From positions 2,116,980 through 2,180,979 of the forward strand of contig NZ_CP013244.1 in assembly GCF_001679665.1 (NCBI RefSeq): DNA of 64,000 bases, given 5' to 3'. Made by a program: the position numbers and the translations under genes. Under the pieces are notes generated by a model, which made no database searches, was not told the origin of the DNA, and saw nothing but the letters and a program-made list of their open reading frames with translations. The stretch comes from Candidatus Viadribacter manganicus (GTDB lineage: Bacteria; Pseudomonadota; Alphaproteobacteria; Caulobacterales; Aquidulcibacteraceae). Positions 8,999-18,809 of this stretch are shown in pieces (within the stretch, counting starts at the first letter, position 1; every line of letters begins with the position of its first letter).

Positions 8999-9799
8999 AT
9001 GATCGGCGCTGTTGTTATCAATCTGGATCGCGACACCCAGCGCATGGCGCACATGAGCGTCGAGCTCAAGCGCGCGGCCATGAAGTATGAGCGCTTCGCA
9101 GCTCTACGCGGCGATCAATTGCCGTGCGGGATTGCGCGTTACTTTCCGGTCGATGCTGGCCTCTCGCCGGGTGAGATCGGCTGTTACGCCAGCCATCTAG
9201 CAATCATGCAGCGCGTTGCGGTTGGCGATTTTCCATCGCCCACATTGGTGCTCGAAGATGACGTCGGGCTTCCCGACGATCTTGCTACCGCACTCGATGC
9301 CTTAGTGGCGGTGCTGCCGGAGCAATGGGACATCGTGCGCCTTTCGTACCCGACAAAATTGCTCGCGCGCCCAATCGCGAAACTGGGCGATGACCGCTCG
9401 CTAGTGCGCTACTCTCGCGTGCCGACAACAACCGGCGCCTATCTCATCAGCGCTCGCGGCGCGCGCAAGTTTCTCGCCGAGCGGGCGCGCTATGCGCCCA
9501 TTGATCATGATCTCCGTGATGTGTGGGCCTGGGACCTCGATACTTACGGCGTCAGTCCCGCGCTCATCGCACACGATGTTCTGGGCGCCTCGACGATTGA
9601 CGCGCTCTCGCCGCAAGGGAGAGCCGATCTGCGCCGCAGGAAGAGGCGAGCGGCTTTGGTTGAACGATTGAAGCGCGGTGTGCGCGATTTTGGCCTTTCG
9701 CGCTGGCTCGCAATTGGGCCGCTCAACTTCGCCGCACGTATTACCCCAAAGTCGCTAAGGCCGTCATTCGTCCGCTGGGCCAATCGGCGCTTGGCCTAG
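8999..9799 (+). CDS. Glycosyltransferase family 25 (LPS-type) protein
   Basis: A 266-residue GT25 enzyme, the family of LOS/LPS galactosyl- and glucosyltransferases. The start region MIGAVVINLDRDTQRM, the SPGEIGCYASHL motif, and the metal-binding VLEDDVG motif (near residue 85) are all typical; TTGAYLISARGA follows. It probably adds a sugar to lipopolysaccharide or another surface glycan at the inner face of the membrane. An alternative ATG lies nine codons upstream at 8972. It is divergent from the alpha-glucosidase and ends in a 4-base convergent overlap with phoD. Confidence 0.88.
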   Translation: MIGAVVINLDRDTQRMAHMSVELKRAAMKYERFAALRGDQLPCGIARYFPVDAGLSPGEIGCYASHLAIMQRVAVGDFPSPTLVLEDDVGLPDDLATALDALVAVLPEQWDIVRLSYPTKLLARPIAKLGDDRSLVRYSRVPTTTGAYLISARGARKFLAERARYAPIDHDLRDVWAWDLDTYGVSPALIAHDVLGASTIDALSPQGRADLRRRKRRAALVERLKRGVRDFGLSRWLAIGPLNFAARITPKSLRPSFVRWANRRLA

Positions 9800-11445
9800 A
9801 TTGTCCAGGGGCCTGGGCCGCCTTGTGCGCTTGGCGTTGCACTCATGCGTGTAATCGTTGGCGCCGGCGCTTCGGCGTCGCGTACATTCGCGAACGCCAC
9901 CCATTCTGCTTCGCAGGCGCTGCGCGTGAACTTCAGCGCACCATAGCCGCGATTGGTTACATCGCACCATGCCAGGTGCGGGTTGGCGCTGCGCATCATT
10001 GCTTCGCGCGCGCCAGGCGCTCCGGCGGCCATGGCTTGCTCCAGGCCAGGCGAGGTGACGCTTGCACCCGCAAACTCGATTGCCGCCATGCGCGATGCAT
10101 CGTTCGGCGCGGCGAGATTGTTAATCCAGGTGTTGTGACTGTCGCCGCCTAGGATGACTGCGTTGGTTGCATGCGCCGTGCACGTTTGTAGGAAGCGATC
10201 ACGCGCAGCCGGGTAGCCGTCCCACGCGTCTAGATTCCACGGCATGTGCATGCGGCCGAGGCGTTCGGCGACCGTCACGTAGCGCCGAACATTGGAGTGC
10301 GCTTCGGGCGAAACCATCGCCGCAGCGCCCGCGCCGATAATCTGTTCACCCATCGCAATTTGCTGCGCGACCACCTGCCAAGTTTGCCCGCGTTGCTTGG
10401 ACGCCGCGAACGTCTCCGCCACCCACGCTTCTTGCTCGCCGCCGAGCAACGTCCGCGCCGGATCAAGCAATTGTGTGCGGAACTCGGCGACAGCCGCCTC
10501 GGTGCCTGCTCCGTCGGACAGTAGCCGCAGCCCCAATCCGCGTCGATAATCGAGTTGGCGTACGCGGCCGATATAGCGCGTGTCCAACAGCACGATGCGG
10601 GCGACATCGCCCCAATCCAGGGACCGGTAGAGCCGCGCTCGCGTTTCGTCCGGACGCCGGATCGGCATCCAATCGAAATAGGCCTTCGACGCCGCGGCGA
10701 CACGATCGGCATATAGCCCTTCGTTGCGCTGATGATTTTGCGCGCCGGTGCTGGTTGCGTCGTTGGCAATTTCGTGATCGTCCCATGTCGCTGCGATTGG
10801 CTTGGCGGCGCGCAACGCCAGCAGATTGGGATCGGTATGATATTGCTGATAGCGGCGATAATAATCGTCGAGCGTTACGATTTCATGGTCTGGATCGAAT
10901 GCGCGGCCCGCCACGGCAAGCTCTGTGCTTGGATATTCGTCGGCGCCGTATTCGTAGATGTAGTCGCCAGTGTGCAGTACGAGCTCGATATCATCGCGCG
11001 CCGCCATGTGCCCGTAGGCGTGGAAGTGACCGAACGCATAGTTCGCGCATGACGCCAATCCGACGCTGAGCGAGTCTGCGCCAGATGGCGCCGTGCGTGT
11101 GCGTCCCACGAGTGAAGGTCCGGACCCGGCAAGGAAGCGATAAAAATACTGGCGGCCGGGCTGCAGTCCGCGCGTGTCCACCTTTACGCAAAAGTCGCTG
11201 ACCGGGGTTGCCTGCGCTTCACCGCGTGCGGCGATGCGCGCGAATGATTCATCCTCTGAAACCTCCCACGCGATGCGCCCATCGCCGCCGACAAAGCGCG
11301 TCCACAGGATAACGCCATCGGTCAAAGGGTCGCCGGAGGCGACGCCGTGCGTGAATGCGCCGTGCGAGAGGGCTTGCGCCCAGGCCGGACGCGTCATCAC
11401 CGCGGTCGCACCAGCGAAAAGCAATCCACGACGAGCGATCAACAT
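9796..11445 (-). CDS. phoD: Alkaline phosphatase D (PhoD)
   Basis: A 549-residue PhoD-type phosphodiesterase/phosphatase. The N-terminus (ARRGLLFAGATAV, cleavage near AWA) looks like a Tat signal, as usual for this Fe/Ca-dependent family. The following N-terminal domain begins FTHGVASGDPLTDGVILWTR, and metal-site motifs include LHTGDYIYEYG, ATWDDHEIANDA and LGGDSHNTWI. It releases phosphate from phosphodiesters in the periplasm. No Pho box could be identified with confidence. It is followed convergently by the GT25 gene and preceded, 40 bases away, by an alpha/beta hydrolase on the same strand. Confidence 0.93.
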   Translation of the reverse strand: MLIARRGLLFAGATAVMTRPAWAQALSHGAFTHGVASGDPLTDGVILWTRFVGGDGRIAWEVSEDESFARIAARGEAQATPVSDFCVKVDTRGLQPGRQYFYRFLAGSGPSLVGRTRTAPSGADSLSVGLASCANYAFGHFHAYGHMAARDDIELVLHTGDYIYEYGADEYPSTELAVAGRAFDPDHEIVTLDDYYRRYQQYHTDPNLLALRAAKPIAATWDDHEIANDATSTGAQNHQRNEGLYADRVAAASKAYFDWMPIRRPDETRARLYRSLDWGDVARIVLLDTRYIGRVRQLDYRRGLGLRLLSDGAGTEAAVAEFRTQLLDPARTLLGGEQEAWVAETFAASKQRGQTWQVVAQQIAMGEQIIGAGAAAMVSPEAHSNVRRYVTVAERLGRMHMPWNLDAWDGYPAARDRFLQTCTAHATNAVILGGDSHNTWINNLAAPNDASRMAAIEFAGASVTSPGLEQAMAAGAPGAREAMMRSANPHLAWCDVTNRGYGALKFTRSACEAEWVAFANVRDAEAPAPTITRMSATPSAQGGPGPWTI

Positions 11446-11485
11446 GCGAAATCCCTACTGGCGCGAATGTCAGTTCGATGAAGCG

Positions 11486-12520
11486 TTAGCAGCGCTCGTC
11501 CGGTTGGCACTGAATTTCCGGCAGCGCCGGCAAAGCCGAGCCTTCGATGATCGGCTGCAGGAATTCACGAACCGCAGTCGCCGATTCATCCGGCTTTTCT
11601 TCCTGCGGAACGTGACCGCTCGCCTCGAATGTGATCAAGCGCGAGCCGGGGATCGCATCATGAAATTGTTGAGCATGCTCAGGCGGCACGATTCGATCGG
11701 TATCGCCGGTGAGAATGAGCACCGGCATGTTGAGCGCTGAAAGCCGCTCTGCCGTCGCGTAATTGCGTTCGCGGAATCCGAGCGTCATCTGCAGCAGGAT
11801 ATCGCGGTGGCCCGGCGCGCGCGCCAGCTGGGTGTAGCGGTTCAGCATCGCATCGTCGACCAAAGCCGGGTTTGCATACGCCGCTTCGAGGCCCTGGCGG
11901 ATGAGCCGTGTGTTGTCGAGTTGGATGAGAATGGGACCGAGCGTCGGATTGCGCAGCAGCTTGAAAACTTCCGGCTCTTCGCTGGCGTCGGCGCGCGTGT
12001 CTTCCCAACCTGATGCATCGACTAAGATCAGCGCGTCGATTTGTTCTGGATAGGCGAGTGCGTATTCCCAAGCCACGTTGCCGCCCATCGATGAGCCGGC
12101 GATCACGAAGCGACCCAAGCCCTGCGTGCGCGCAAATTCATGAACCACGTTGCGGAACGCTTCGATGGATGCCTGATATCCCGCCGGCGCGCGCGTGAGG
12201 CCGTGTCCGGGCAGATCGAGCGAGATCACGCGATACTCATCACCGAGCCGCTCAACCCAAGGCTCCCACGTGTGGAGTGAGGCTGAAAATCCGTGAACGA
12301 GAAGAAGCGCTGGGCCGTTCGCTTGGCCTTCGTCGCGATAATGCACACGCAATCCGCCGGGCAGTTCTGCGTAGCGAGACGCACTGCTCTCATACTGGGC
12401 GGCTAGGGTTTCGTATGGAATGTCAGGCCGCTTCAGTGCGAAATAGGCGCCTCCGGCGATCAGAGCCGCCAAGCCGATAAGCGCAAGAACGCCGCCAATA
12501 AGCCAACGCAGCATATTCAC
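11486..12520 (-). CDS. Membrane-anchored alpha/beta hydrolase
   Basis: A 344-residue alpha/beta hydrolase with one N-terminal membrane segment (WLIGGVLALIGLAALIAGGA) that anchors it in the inner membrane. The catalytic core follows: LLVHGFSASLHTWEPW (oxyanion), VIAGSSMGGNVAWE (nucleophile Ser), TGDTDRIVPP (acid) and SGHVPQEEKP (His). The family covers esterases, haloperoxidase-like and C-C hydrolases, and substrate is not predictable. It is upstream of phoD on the same strand with a 40-base gap, so co-transcription is possible. Confidence 0.87.
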   Translation of the reverse strand: MNMLRWLIGGVLALIGLAALIAGGAYFALKRPDIPYETLAAQYESSASRYAELPGGLRVHYRDEGQANGPALLLVHGFSASLHTWEPWVERLGDEYRVISLDLPGHGLTRAPAGYQASIEAFRNVVHEFARTQGLGRFVIAGSSMGGNVAWEYALAYPEQIDALILVDASGWEDTRADASEEPEVFKLLRNPTLGPILIQLDNTRLIRQGLEAAYANPALVDDAMLNRYTQLARAPGHRDILLQMTLGFRERNYATAERLSALNMPVLILTGDTDRIVPPEHAQQFHDAIPGSRLITFEASGHVPQEEKPDESATAVREFLQPIIEGSALPALPEIQCQPDERC

Positions 12521-12559
12521 CCCTCCACGCGCGCCAGAGTGCGCGGGATGGGCGGAAGG

Positions 12560-13156
12560 TCAAGCGCGCCAGCCCGCTTTGCGCGCCCATGCGTCATAAG
12601 CCGCACGGCGTTCCGCTAGGTCGGGCGGCGCCGTTTCGTTTTCGGCCGCGGCGTTGGCGCGCATGTTCGCAATCGTTTCCGCGATTGGCGGTAGCCCGAC
12701 GCTGGCCCGGCGTTCGTCCAGAGACTCCGGGTCGCGCACCGGCGCTGGCGAGAGTTGGCCGTTGGCATCCCAGTCGAACTGTGTGCCGAAGGTTTGCTCA
12801 GCGCCCTCGAAGATGGCGATGCGATCGGCAAGGTAGGCTGCGTCCAATGGATTGGCTTGCCCTTCCGGAATTGCATCGAGGATGAGCGCAAGTCCACGCC
12901 GTTGCAGATCTGGGTGACCGATCGCGTGCTGAAGAATAAGGAATGCGGCGCCGGCGCCATCGTCGCCAAACTCGCGGCGGCCTGGCCAGCCGATGTCATC
13001 GAACACCCGCGCCAACAGCGCGGCGTTCTCGTCGTGCACCTTTTCCATCTCTGGGTGATAGCCGCCGAAGAGTTCGCCGCTCTCGACCAATCGTGCGCGC
13101 GTCTCCAAATCGCGCCGCGCTGCCGCGACGAGCAACGGTCCCCAGTTCTCACTCAT
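12560..13156 (-). CDS. DUF6624-like protein
   Basis: A 198-residue cytoplasmic protein without signal or membrane segments. The segment ELFGGYHPEMEKVHDENAAL followed by GWPG and FLILQHAIGHPDLQRR matches my memory of the DUF6624 family, soluble proteins of unknown function with conserved His and Glu residues. Its start overlaps the end of the upstream ThiF/MoeB-like gene by 8 bases on the same strand, so the two are translationally coupled and probably co-expressed. No direct link between the functions is known. Confidence 0.72.
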   Translation of the reverse strand: MSENWGPLLVAAARRDLETRARLVESGELFGGYHPEMEKVHDENAALLARVFDDIGWPGRREFGDDGAGAAFLILQHAIGHPDLQRRGLALILDAIPEGQANPLDAAYLADRIAIFEGAEQTFGTQFDWDANGQLSPAPVRDPESLDERRASVGLPPIAETIANMRANAAAENETAPPDLAERRAAYDAWARKAGWRA

Positions 13157-13889
13157 AACGACACACCGGACATGCAGGATCGCGCGTCAGTGCAACAGTG
13201 CGCGCATCGCCGCGCAAACCATCGAACAGCATCACGCGACCAATCAAAGGTTCACCGGATTCTGCAATGAGCTTAATCGCCTCAAGCGCCATCAGCGAGC
13301 CGATCACGCCCGTCAGCGCGCCGACGACTCCAACGCGCGCGCATGTTTCAGCGTCGGGCGGCGTCTCGGGCACGAAGCAGCGATAGCAGGGGCCACCGCT
13401 TGCAAACACCGCGACTTGCCCATCCCATCGGCCCACCGCGCCCGAGACCAATGGAACGCCAAGCGCACGCGCGGCGGCGTTCACAGCAAACCGCGTTTCA
13501 AAGTCGTCGGTCCCGTCGAGCACGATATCGGCGCCGTTGAGGAGATAAGTGGCATTCGCTTCCGTCAGCCGTTGCCGCTCAATCTCCACCGCCACATTAT
13601 CGTTCAACGCCGCCAACGCGATTTGCGCGCGATCGACCTTCGGCGCGCCTACATCGGCGCTGCGAAAAATGATCTGGCGCTGCAGGTTGTCCAATGAGAC
13701 GGCATCGTCATCGATCAGCCGCAACCGGCCCACGCCCGCCGCCGCCAAGTAGAGCGCCGCCGGCGCGCCCAACCCGCCTGCGCCGACGATCACGACGTTC
13801 GCCGCCTTGAGCCGCTGTTGTCCTGGCCCGCCGATTTCCTTCAGCAGGATGTGACGCGCATAGCGCTCGCGTTCGTCAGGGCTCAGCAT
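13149..13889 (-). CDS. moeB: ThiF/MoeB-family adenylyltransferase
   Basis: A 246-residue E1-like enzyme that adenylates the C-terminal Gly of a ubiquitin-fold sulfur carrier (MoaD or ThiS). The nucleotide-binding segment IVGAGGLGAPAALYLAAAGV is followed by the conserved DDDAVSLDNLQRQIIF and by DGTDDFETR. Two zinc-ligand pairs, CYRC and CPVC, flank the C-terminal part. Length and start (MLSPDERERYARHI) fit MoeB/HesA. No moaD or thiS gene is nearby, so molybdopterin versus thiamine cannot be settled from context; MoeB is the more likely. Confidence 0.88.
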   Translation of the reverse strand: MLSPDERERYARHILLKEIGGPGQQRLKAANVVIVGAGGLGAPAALYLAAAGVGRLRLIDDDAVSLDNLQRQIIFRSADVGAPKVDRAQIALAALNDNVAVEIERQRLTEANATYLLNGADIVLDGTDDFETRFAVNAAARALGVPLVSGAVGRWDGQVAVFASGGPCYRCFVPETPPDAETCARVGVVGALTGVIGSLMALEAIKLIAESGEPLIGRVMLFDGLRGDARTVALTRDPACPVCRYE

Positions 13890-13985
13890 GTGGATGATTT
13901 AGCGGCGCGCGCGCCCCGCAGCCAGCGGAAGTTCCTGCGCGGAACGGGCTCGTCTCAGCTGCGTTGCAAGTTTGAAAGGCAGATC

Positions 13986-14552
13986 ATGCGCTACATCGAC
14001 GAGAGCTTGGCAGACGGCGAGACCATCATTCAGCGCGGTCAATGGCCGGGCGTCTTCTGGTTCGGCGCTTGGGCGGCCTTGATCCTGCTGGGCATCGCCA
14101 TCGTCGGCATTTTCATCTTCATCTCCTCCCTCATCAAAATGAAGACCACGGACTTTGCAGTTACCAACCGGCGCGTCATTCTAAAGCGGGGCTGGCTCAA
14201 TCGCACCACGCAGGAGCTCGCGGTTGAGAGCATCGAAGGCGTCTCGCTCGATCAGTCGTTCATTGCGCGCATCTTCGGTTACGGACGTGTGATCGTCACC
14301 GGCACCGGCGAAGCGAGGATTGTGTTTCCGCCGATGGCGCATCCGGTTGCCTTCCGCCGTTCCATTGAAGCGGCGCGCGCTGATTGCGGCGGCGAGGTCC
14401 ATTTGGCGCGCGAAGACCGTCGCGCCATCCTACGCGCCGCCGAAGCCAACGAAAACGAGAAGGTGGTGGAAGCAGAGCGCGAGGTTGAAGAAGCGCCTGT
14501 GCGCGGTCAGCGCCGCTCAAGCTTTATCGGGTTGCGTTCGCGCAGGCGTTAG
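13986..14552 (+). CDS. Bacterial PH-domain membrane protein (DUF304-like)
   Basis: A 188-residue protein beginning [20 protein letters not shown] at 13986. A hydrophobic hairpin ([20 protein letters not shown] and onward) anchors it, then a bacterial PH domain follows: [48 protein letters not shown]. The C-terminal 40 residues are highly charged, ([15 protein letters not shown]), probably a short coiled coil. The function of such DUF304/bPH2 proteins is unclear; membrane-stress roles have been proposed. It ends in a 4-base convergent overlap with dut. Confidence 0.85.
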   Translation: MRYIDESLADGETIIQRGQWPGVFWFGAWAALILLGIAIVGIFIFISSLIKMKTTDFAVTNRRVILKRGWLNRTTQELAVESIEGVSLDQSFIARIFGYGRVIVTGTGEARIVFPPMAHPVAFRRSIEAARADCGGEVHLAREDRRAILRAAEANENEKVVEAEREVEEAPVRGQRRSSFIGLRSRRR

Positions 14553-15007
14553 CTACGGCCAGTCGAGCCAAACCCACCAGCGCCGCGCGCAGTCTCCGAA
14601 AGCGTCTCGACCACATCCCATTCCCCCTGCGTCACCGGCGCGATCACCATCTGCGCGATGCGCTCGCCGCGTGTGATCGTGAATGGCTCTTGCCCGAGAT
14701 TGATCAGAATGACTTTCACTTCGCCGCGATAATCGGCGTCGACGGTTCCGGGTGTGTTGAGGCAGGTGACGCCGTGCTTTAGCGCAAGCCCTGAACGTGG
14801 CCGGATCTGTGCTTCGTAGCCGGCGGGCAGCGCAATCGTGAGCCCGGTTGGCGTCAGCACGCGCCCACCCGGCGCCACAATGATCGGCGCATCTTCAGCA
14901 ATCGCGGCGCGCAAATCCATGCCGGCCGACAACGCCGTCTCGTACGCCGGCAATTGCAGACCTTCGAAATGCGGAAGCGTCGCAACCTGGATCGTGACTT
15001 TGCTCAT
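14549..15007 (-). CDS. dut: Deoxyuridine 5'-triphosphate nucleotidohydrolase
   Basis: A 152-residue homotrimeric dUTPase that hydrolyses dUTP to dUMP and pyrophosphate, keeping uracil out of DNA. All five conserved motifs can be read: SAGMDLRAA (1), [10 protein letters not shown] (2), [13 protein letters not shown] (3), [10 protein letters not shown] (4) and [10 protein letters not shown] (5), in the right order and spacing. It is the last member of the ubiE-ubiB-coaBC-dut strand group typical of alphaproteobacteria, although two small genes separate it here from coaBC. Confidence 0.97.
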   Translation of the reverse strand: MSKVTIQVATLPHFEGLQLPAYETALSAGMDLRAAIAEDAPIIVAPGGRVLTPTGLTIALPAGYEAQIRPRSGLALKHGVTCLNTPGTVDADYRGEVKVILINLGQEPFTITRGERIAQMVIAPVTQGEWDVVETLSETARGAGGFGSTGRS

Positions 15008-15056
15008 GCTTTTGCCCTGCTGCGATTCTGCTGCGACGGCAAATTAAGCGTAGCTC

Positions 15057-15434
15057 TTAGCGGCGGCGGCGGGCTGCCGCTGCGGCCAGATCGCGGCGCG
15101 CTTCGTCTTCATAACGCTTTTGCTCGGCGGCTTCAGCTTCTGCGCGGCGGCGCTTTGCTTCGAGCGCGGCTTCACGGGCTTGGCGTTCGCGCTCAGCCTT
15201 CGCGGCGGCCTCAGCGGCGATTTTGCGTTCCATCTTTTCGAGTTCGACGCGCTCGCGGCGACGCTTCTCGGCTTCGACGCGCTTTTCTTCTTTTTCTTGC
15301 GCAGCTTTCACGCGCGCTTGCGCCTCTGCCGGATCGACCTGCGTGGGTGCTGCCTTGTTCTTGAACTTTTCCAGCATCGCCTTCTTGGCGGCGTCGGCGG
15401 CTTCGCGGCGGTCGTTATGGTTCTGAAAGCTCAT
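15057..15434 (-). CDS. DUF6481-like charged coiled-coil protein
   Basis: A 125-residue, extremely charged protein starting MSFQNHNDRREAADAAKKAM at 15434. Nearly the whole length after residue 40 is a continuous Ala/Glu/Lys/Arg helix (KEEKRVEAEKRRRERVELEK and onward), ending in a run of arginines. This resembles small DUF6481 proteins of alphaproteobacteria, of unknown function. The frame is open upstream to 15683, but that part has no family features and the MSFQNH start matches the family. It lies between dut and a small membrane protein gene. Confidence 0.72.
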   Translation of the reverse strand: MSFQNHNDRREAADAAKKAMLEKFKNKAAPTQVDPAEAQARVKAAQEKEEKRVEAEKRRRERVELEKMERKIAAEAAAKAERERQAREAALEAKRRRAEAEAAEQKRYEDEARRDLAAAAARRRR

Positions 15435-15627
15435 GCAGTCGGGCTCCTGGGCGCGCGAACGACGTTCGGCGTCAGACTCGAAGAGGTGAGGTGTGAGCGC
15501 CCTACATAGCGCCTGATACGGCGCGCTCAAGTCCCTGGAGACCGTTCCGGGCGCGACGTTTACGCCAGGGTCACCTGCCACTTGGGATTTTTGCGATGAA
15601 ACGAGCGGCAAACTTCTACCGCTTGGC

Positions 15628-15867
15628 CTATGGCCAGGAGTAGAGCGCCGGTTTTCGAACCGATTTTTGGACCGAAAGGACAACCCAGACGATCAATGGG
15701 ACGGGTAAAACCATGAGCGCAGCGGATCGAGGTTCGATGTCGGTCAGCCCGACGACAAGGGTGACACCCAATCCTTCGATGAGAATGCTGCTCCACCAGA
15801 GCAGCGATAAAACCCCAAGCACCAGTTCCAGCACGCTCTCTCTGCGCGGTGGACGGTCATCGGCCAT
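15628..15867 (-). CDS. Small two-segment membrane protein
   Basis: A 79-residue protein with two hydrophobic stretches, VLELVLGVLSLLWWSSILIE and a second around AALMVLPVPLIVWVVLSV, separated by a short polar loop, and a basic C-terminus. Its ATG follows directly on the stop codon of coaBC, on the same strand, which argues for a real, coupled gene. I do not recognise a family. The role is unknown. Confidence 0.6.
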   Translation of the reverse strand: MADDRPPRRESVLELVLGVLSLLWWSSILIEGLGVTLVVGLTDIEPRSAALMVLPVPLIVWVVLSVQKSVRKPALYSWP

Positions 15868-17070
15868 CTACTTTCGCGGCGCCTTTGCGCCCAGCGATTT
15901 CGCGATTTCCGCCGCAAGCTTCCGCGCGACCGCTTCTTTCGCCATACGCGGCCAAGCTTCCGATTTGTCTTTGCTGATCAAGATGACAGCGTTTTCGGCG
16001 CCGCCCATCACGTCGCCGGACACATCGTTGGCGACGATCCAGTCGCAGCCCTTCTTGGCGATCTTGGCGCGCGCATGCTCCTCGACATGATCGGTCTCGG
16101 CGGCAAAGCCGACGACGAGCTTCGGGCGTTTCTTGCCGGGTTTTGAAAGCGTGGCGAGGATATCTGGATTTTCTTGCAGCGCGATCGCCGGAATGCCGGC
16201 GGCGTCCTTCTTGATTTTGGTTTGTGCTTCTTGCGTCGGGCGCCAGTCAGCAACGGCCGCAACCATGACGGCGACATCCAGCGGCAACGCAGCTTCGCTC
16301 GCCTCCAGCATGTCCCGCGCGCTTTCGACGTTGACGCGCGTCACGCCTGCGGGCGCTGCAAGGTTGGTTGGCCCCGACACCAATGTCACGTCCGCGCCGA
16401 GTTCAGCGAGGGCCGCTGCAATGGCATAGCCTTGCTTGCCGCTCGAGCGATTGGAGAGGAAGCGGACTGGATCGATTGCTTCGATCGTCGGCCCCGCCGT
16501 CACCAGCGCGCGCTTTCCTTTCAGCGGGCCATCGCTGAGAAATGCGATCGCCGTGTCGCGAATTTCTTCAGGCTCGGCCATCCGGCCGACGCCGCTTTCG
16601 CCGCGCTCCGCCATTTCGCCTGCGTTTGGTCCGATGAGGCGGATGCCATCGGCTTGGAGCGTCGCGAAGTTCCGGCGCGTCGCGGCGTTGCTCCACATGT
16701 GTGGGTTCATCGCCGGCGCCATCAGAACCGGCTTGTCGGTCGCGAGCAGAACGGCGGAGGCAAGATCGTTGGCAAGGCCGTTCGCACGCTTGGCCATCAA
16801 GTCCGCGGTTGCGGGCGCGACGATGATGAGGTCGCACTCGCGCGCCAGCCGGATGTGGCCGACGTCGAATTCGTGTGCTTGGTCGAAGAGATCGGTGAAC
16901 ACCGGTTCGCCGACAAGCGCGCCCGCCGCCAAGGTGGTGACGAAACGCTGCGCTGCCTCGGTCATCACCACGCGCACGGCAAGGCCGCGCTCTTTCAAGC
17001 GGCGAATGAGTTCGAGGCTCTTATAGGCGGCGATGCCGCCACCGATGATCAGCAACACGCGTTTGCTCAT
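15868..17070 (-). CDS. coaBC: Bifunctional phosphopantothenoylcysteine decarboxylase / phosphopantothenate-cysteine ligase
   Basis: A 400-residue fusion that makes 4'-phosphopantetheine on the way to coenzyme A. Residues 1 to about 185 are the FMN-dependent CoaC half (IGGGIAAYKSLELIRRL, APAMNPHMW with the substrate-binding Asn-Pro-His-Met), and the rest is the CTP-dependent CoaB half (ALVTAGPTIEAIDPVRFLSN, VAAVADWRP, LQENPDIL). The length is standard. Its start overlaps the ubiB stop by 4 bases, indicating coupled translation in the ubiE-ubiB-coaBC operon. Confidence 0.97.
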   Translation of the reverse strand: MSKRVLLIIGGGIAAYKSLELIRRLKERGLAVRVVMTEAAQRFVTTLAAGALVGEPVFTDLFDQAHEFDVGHIRLARECDLIIVAPATADLMAKRANGLANDLASAVLLATDKPVLMAPAMNPHMWSNAATRRNFATLQADGIRLIGPNAGEMAERGESGVGRMAEPEEIRDTAIAFLSDGPLKGKRALVTAGPTIEAIDPVRFLSNRSSGKQGYAIAAALAELGADVTLVSGPTNLAAPAGVTRVNVESARDMLEASEAALPLDVAVMVAAVADWRPTQEAQTKIKKDAAGIPAIALQENPDILATLSKPGKKRPKLVVGFAAETDHVEEHARAKIAKKGCDWIVANDVSGDVMGGAENAVILISKDKSEAWPRMAKEAVARKLAAEIAKSLGAKAPRK

Positions 17071-18809
17071 GGCGCCGGCTCCGCCGGTGTCTGAGCGCCC
17101 GGCTGTGCGAGATCGGCGTCAATGTCGACCCGCTCAAGCGGTTCCGCATCAGGCTGCACGCTGGTTTCAATCGCCTCTGTTGGCGGCGGCTGGCGTGGCT
17201 CGCTTGCGTCCTTTGGTGCGAAGACGGTGACGATCAGCGCGCCGCCGATCAGGCCGATCCAGAACGCAGGCAGCTGATACCATTTGCGTTCCTCGCGCGG
17301 CGCCTCAATCGCGACCTTGCGCGCGGCCGCCTCCATCGAGAGCAGCGTCTGAGGCAGGCGGCGCAGTGCCTGGAAGCCCATGCTGATTTCATCGATGCCG
17401 CGTTTCGTGACCGCTTCGGCGCCGAGTTCGCGCTGGACCCAGCGTTCAACGATGGGGCGCGACGCCGTCCACATGTCGTGCTGTGGATCGAGGCCGCGCG
17501 CCACGCCCTCGACCTGGACCATCGTTTTTTGCAGCAGCACCAGTTCAGGTCGCAAATGCATGCCGAAGAGATGGGTGACGTCGAACAATTGCAAAAGCAA
17601 GCGGCTCATCGAAATGCCGTCTGCCGTTTTGCCGAAGATCGGCTCGCCGATCGCACGCAGGGCCTGCGCAAATTCCTCGATCGTGAACTTCTCCGGCACG
17701 TAGCCGGCTTCGTGGTGCACTTCTGCGACACGGCGATAGTCGCGGCGATGGAAGCCGTAGAGGATCTCAGCGAGATAGCGGCGCTCTTTGTGACCAATTC
17801 GGCCCATGATGCCGAAGTCGACGATCCAGAGCTTGCCGTCCTTGCCGTACATGAGGTTTCCCTCGTGCATGTCGGCATGGAAGAAACCGTAATCGAGTGC
17901 TGCAGCGAGGAAGCCGCGGGTCACCGCGATGGCGAGTTCGCTGCGATCGGCGCCGGCTTTGTCGAGCGCCTTTGAATCGGTCAGCGGAATGCCGTCGATC
18001 CAATCCAGAGTCATCACGCGCTTGGCCGAACGCGACCAATCGATCTGCGGGACGGAAAGATAGCCTTCCTTCTCCGCTACTTCGCGGAACTCCGCCGCGG
18101 CGCCGGCTTCCAGTCGCAGATCAAGCTCGCGCTCCATCGCGGAGGCCACGGTGTCGATGAACTGAACCGGCTCAAGACGGCGAGAGCGCTTGGAGAAGAA
18201 TTCGATGCATTGCGCCAGGAAGCGCAGCGCGCCCATTTCGCGCGCGAGTTTCTTTTCGATGCGCGGGCGCAGAATCTTGATCGCAACGACGCCGTGGCGT
18301 TCGACGATGGCTTGGTGGACCTGCGCGATCGAAGCTGCCGCCATCGCTTCGGAGATGCCGGCGAACAAGCCTTCCGTGCCACCGAGTTCGCTGTTGATCG
18401 TGTCGAGCGCTTCGGTGCGCGAGAAGGGCGGCAACCGATCCTTTAGCCGGCCGAGTTCTTGCGCGACGGTGACGCCGATCATGTCCGGACGTGTCGCCAG
18501 GAATTGCCCGACTTTCACATAGGCGGGGCCCAATCGTTCCAGCGCTTGCGCCAGGCGTACGCCGACGCTGCGGCCGCGTTTGCGCTTGGCGAAGACGTGC
18601 ATCGCCGTGTGCGCGGCCTGCACCGGCACGGAGTACTGATCATAATATTCCGAGGGCAACAGCACGTCGTAACGCACGAGCGTGCCCGCCACACGCAGCA
18701 ACCGCCAAATGTGTCCGAACACGCCGGATACGAACCCGGCGATGATCCCCGCAACAACGAGGAGCGCGATGAACTGCGACAGCGAAACCACTAAATCGAC
18801 CAACCCCAA
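17067..18809 (-). CDS. ubiB: UbiB, ABC1-family atypical kinase for ubiquinone biosynthesis
   Basis: A 580-residue UbiB/COQ8 family member that supports assembly or function of the ubiquinone hydroxylation complex at the inner membrane. The N-terminal helix is hydrophobic, the KxGQ motif reads [11 protein letters not shown], the kinase core shows [11 protein letters not shown] (Ala-rich loop), VVAIKILRP (Lys), [11 protein letters not shown] (catalytic loop) and IVDFGIMGR (metal-binding DFG). A C-terminal membrane segment and a Pro/Glu-rich tail follow. It overlaps ubiE by 19 bases and coaBC by 4 bases, consistent with one operon. Confidence 0.96.
   Translation of the reverse strand: MGLVDLVVSLSQFIALLVVAGIIAGFVSGVFGHIWRLLRVAGTLVRYDVLLPSEYYDQYSVPVQAAHTAMHVFAKRKRGRSVGVRLAQALERLGPAYVKVGQFLATRPDMIGVTVAQELGRLKDRLPPFSRTEALDTINSELGGTEGLFAGISEAMAAASIAQVHQAIVERHGVVAIKILRPRIEKKLAREMGALRFLAQCIEFFSKRSRRLEPVQFIDTVASAMERELDLRLEAGAAAEFREVAEKEGYLSVPQIDWSRSAKRVMTLDWIDGIPLTDSKALDKAGADRSELAIAVTRGFLAAALDYGFFHADMHEGNLMYGKDGKLWIVDFGIMGRIGHKERRYLAEILYGFHRRDYRRVAEVHHEAGYVPEKFTIEEFAQALRAIGEPIFGKTADGISMSRLLLQLFDVTHLFGMHLRPELVLLQKTMVQVEGVARGLDPQHDMWTASRPIVERWVQRELGAEAVTKRGIDEISMGFQALRRLPQTLLSMEAAARKVAIEAPREERKWYQLPAFWIGLIGGALIVTVFAPKDASEPRQPPPTEAIETSVQPDAEPLERVDIDADLAQPGAQTPAEPAP

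Noticed and set aside
16174..17094. 306-codon plus-strand frame antisense to coaBC
   Set aside because: coaBC is complete and conserved on the minus strand; the other frame is a shadow.
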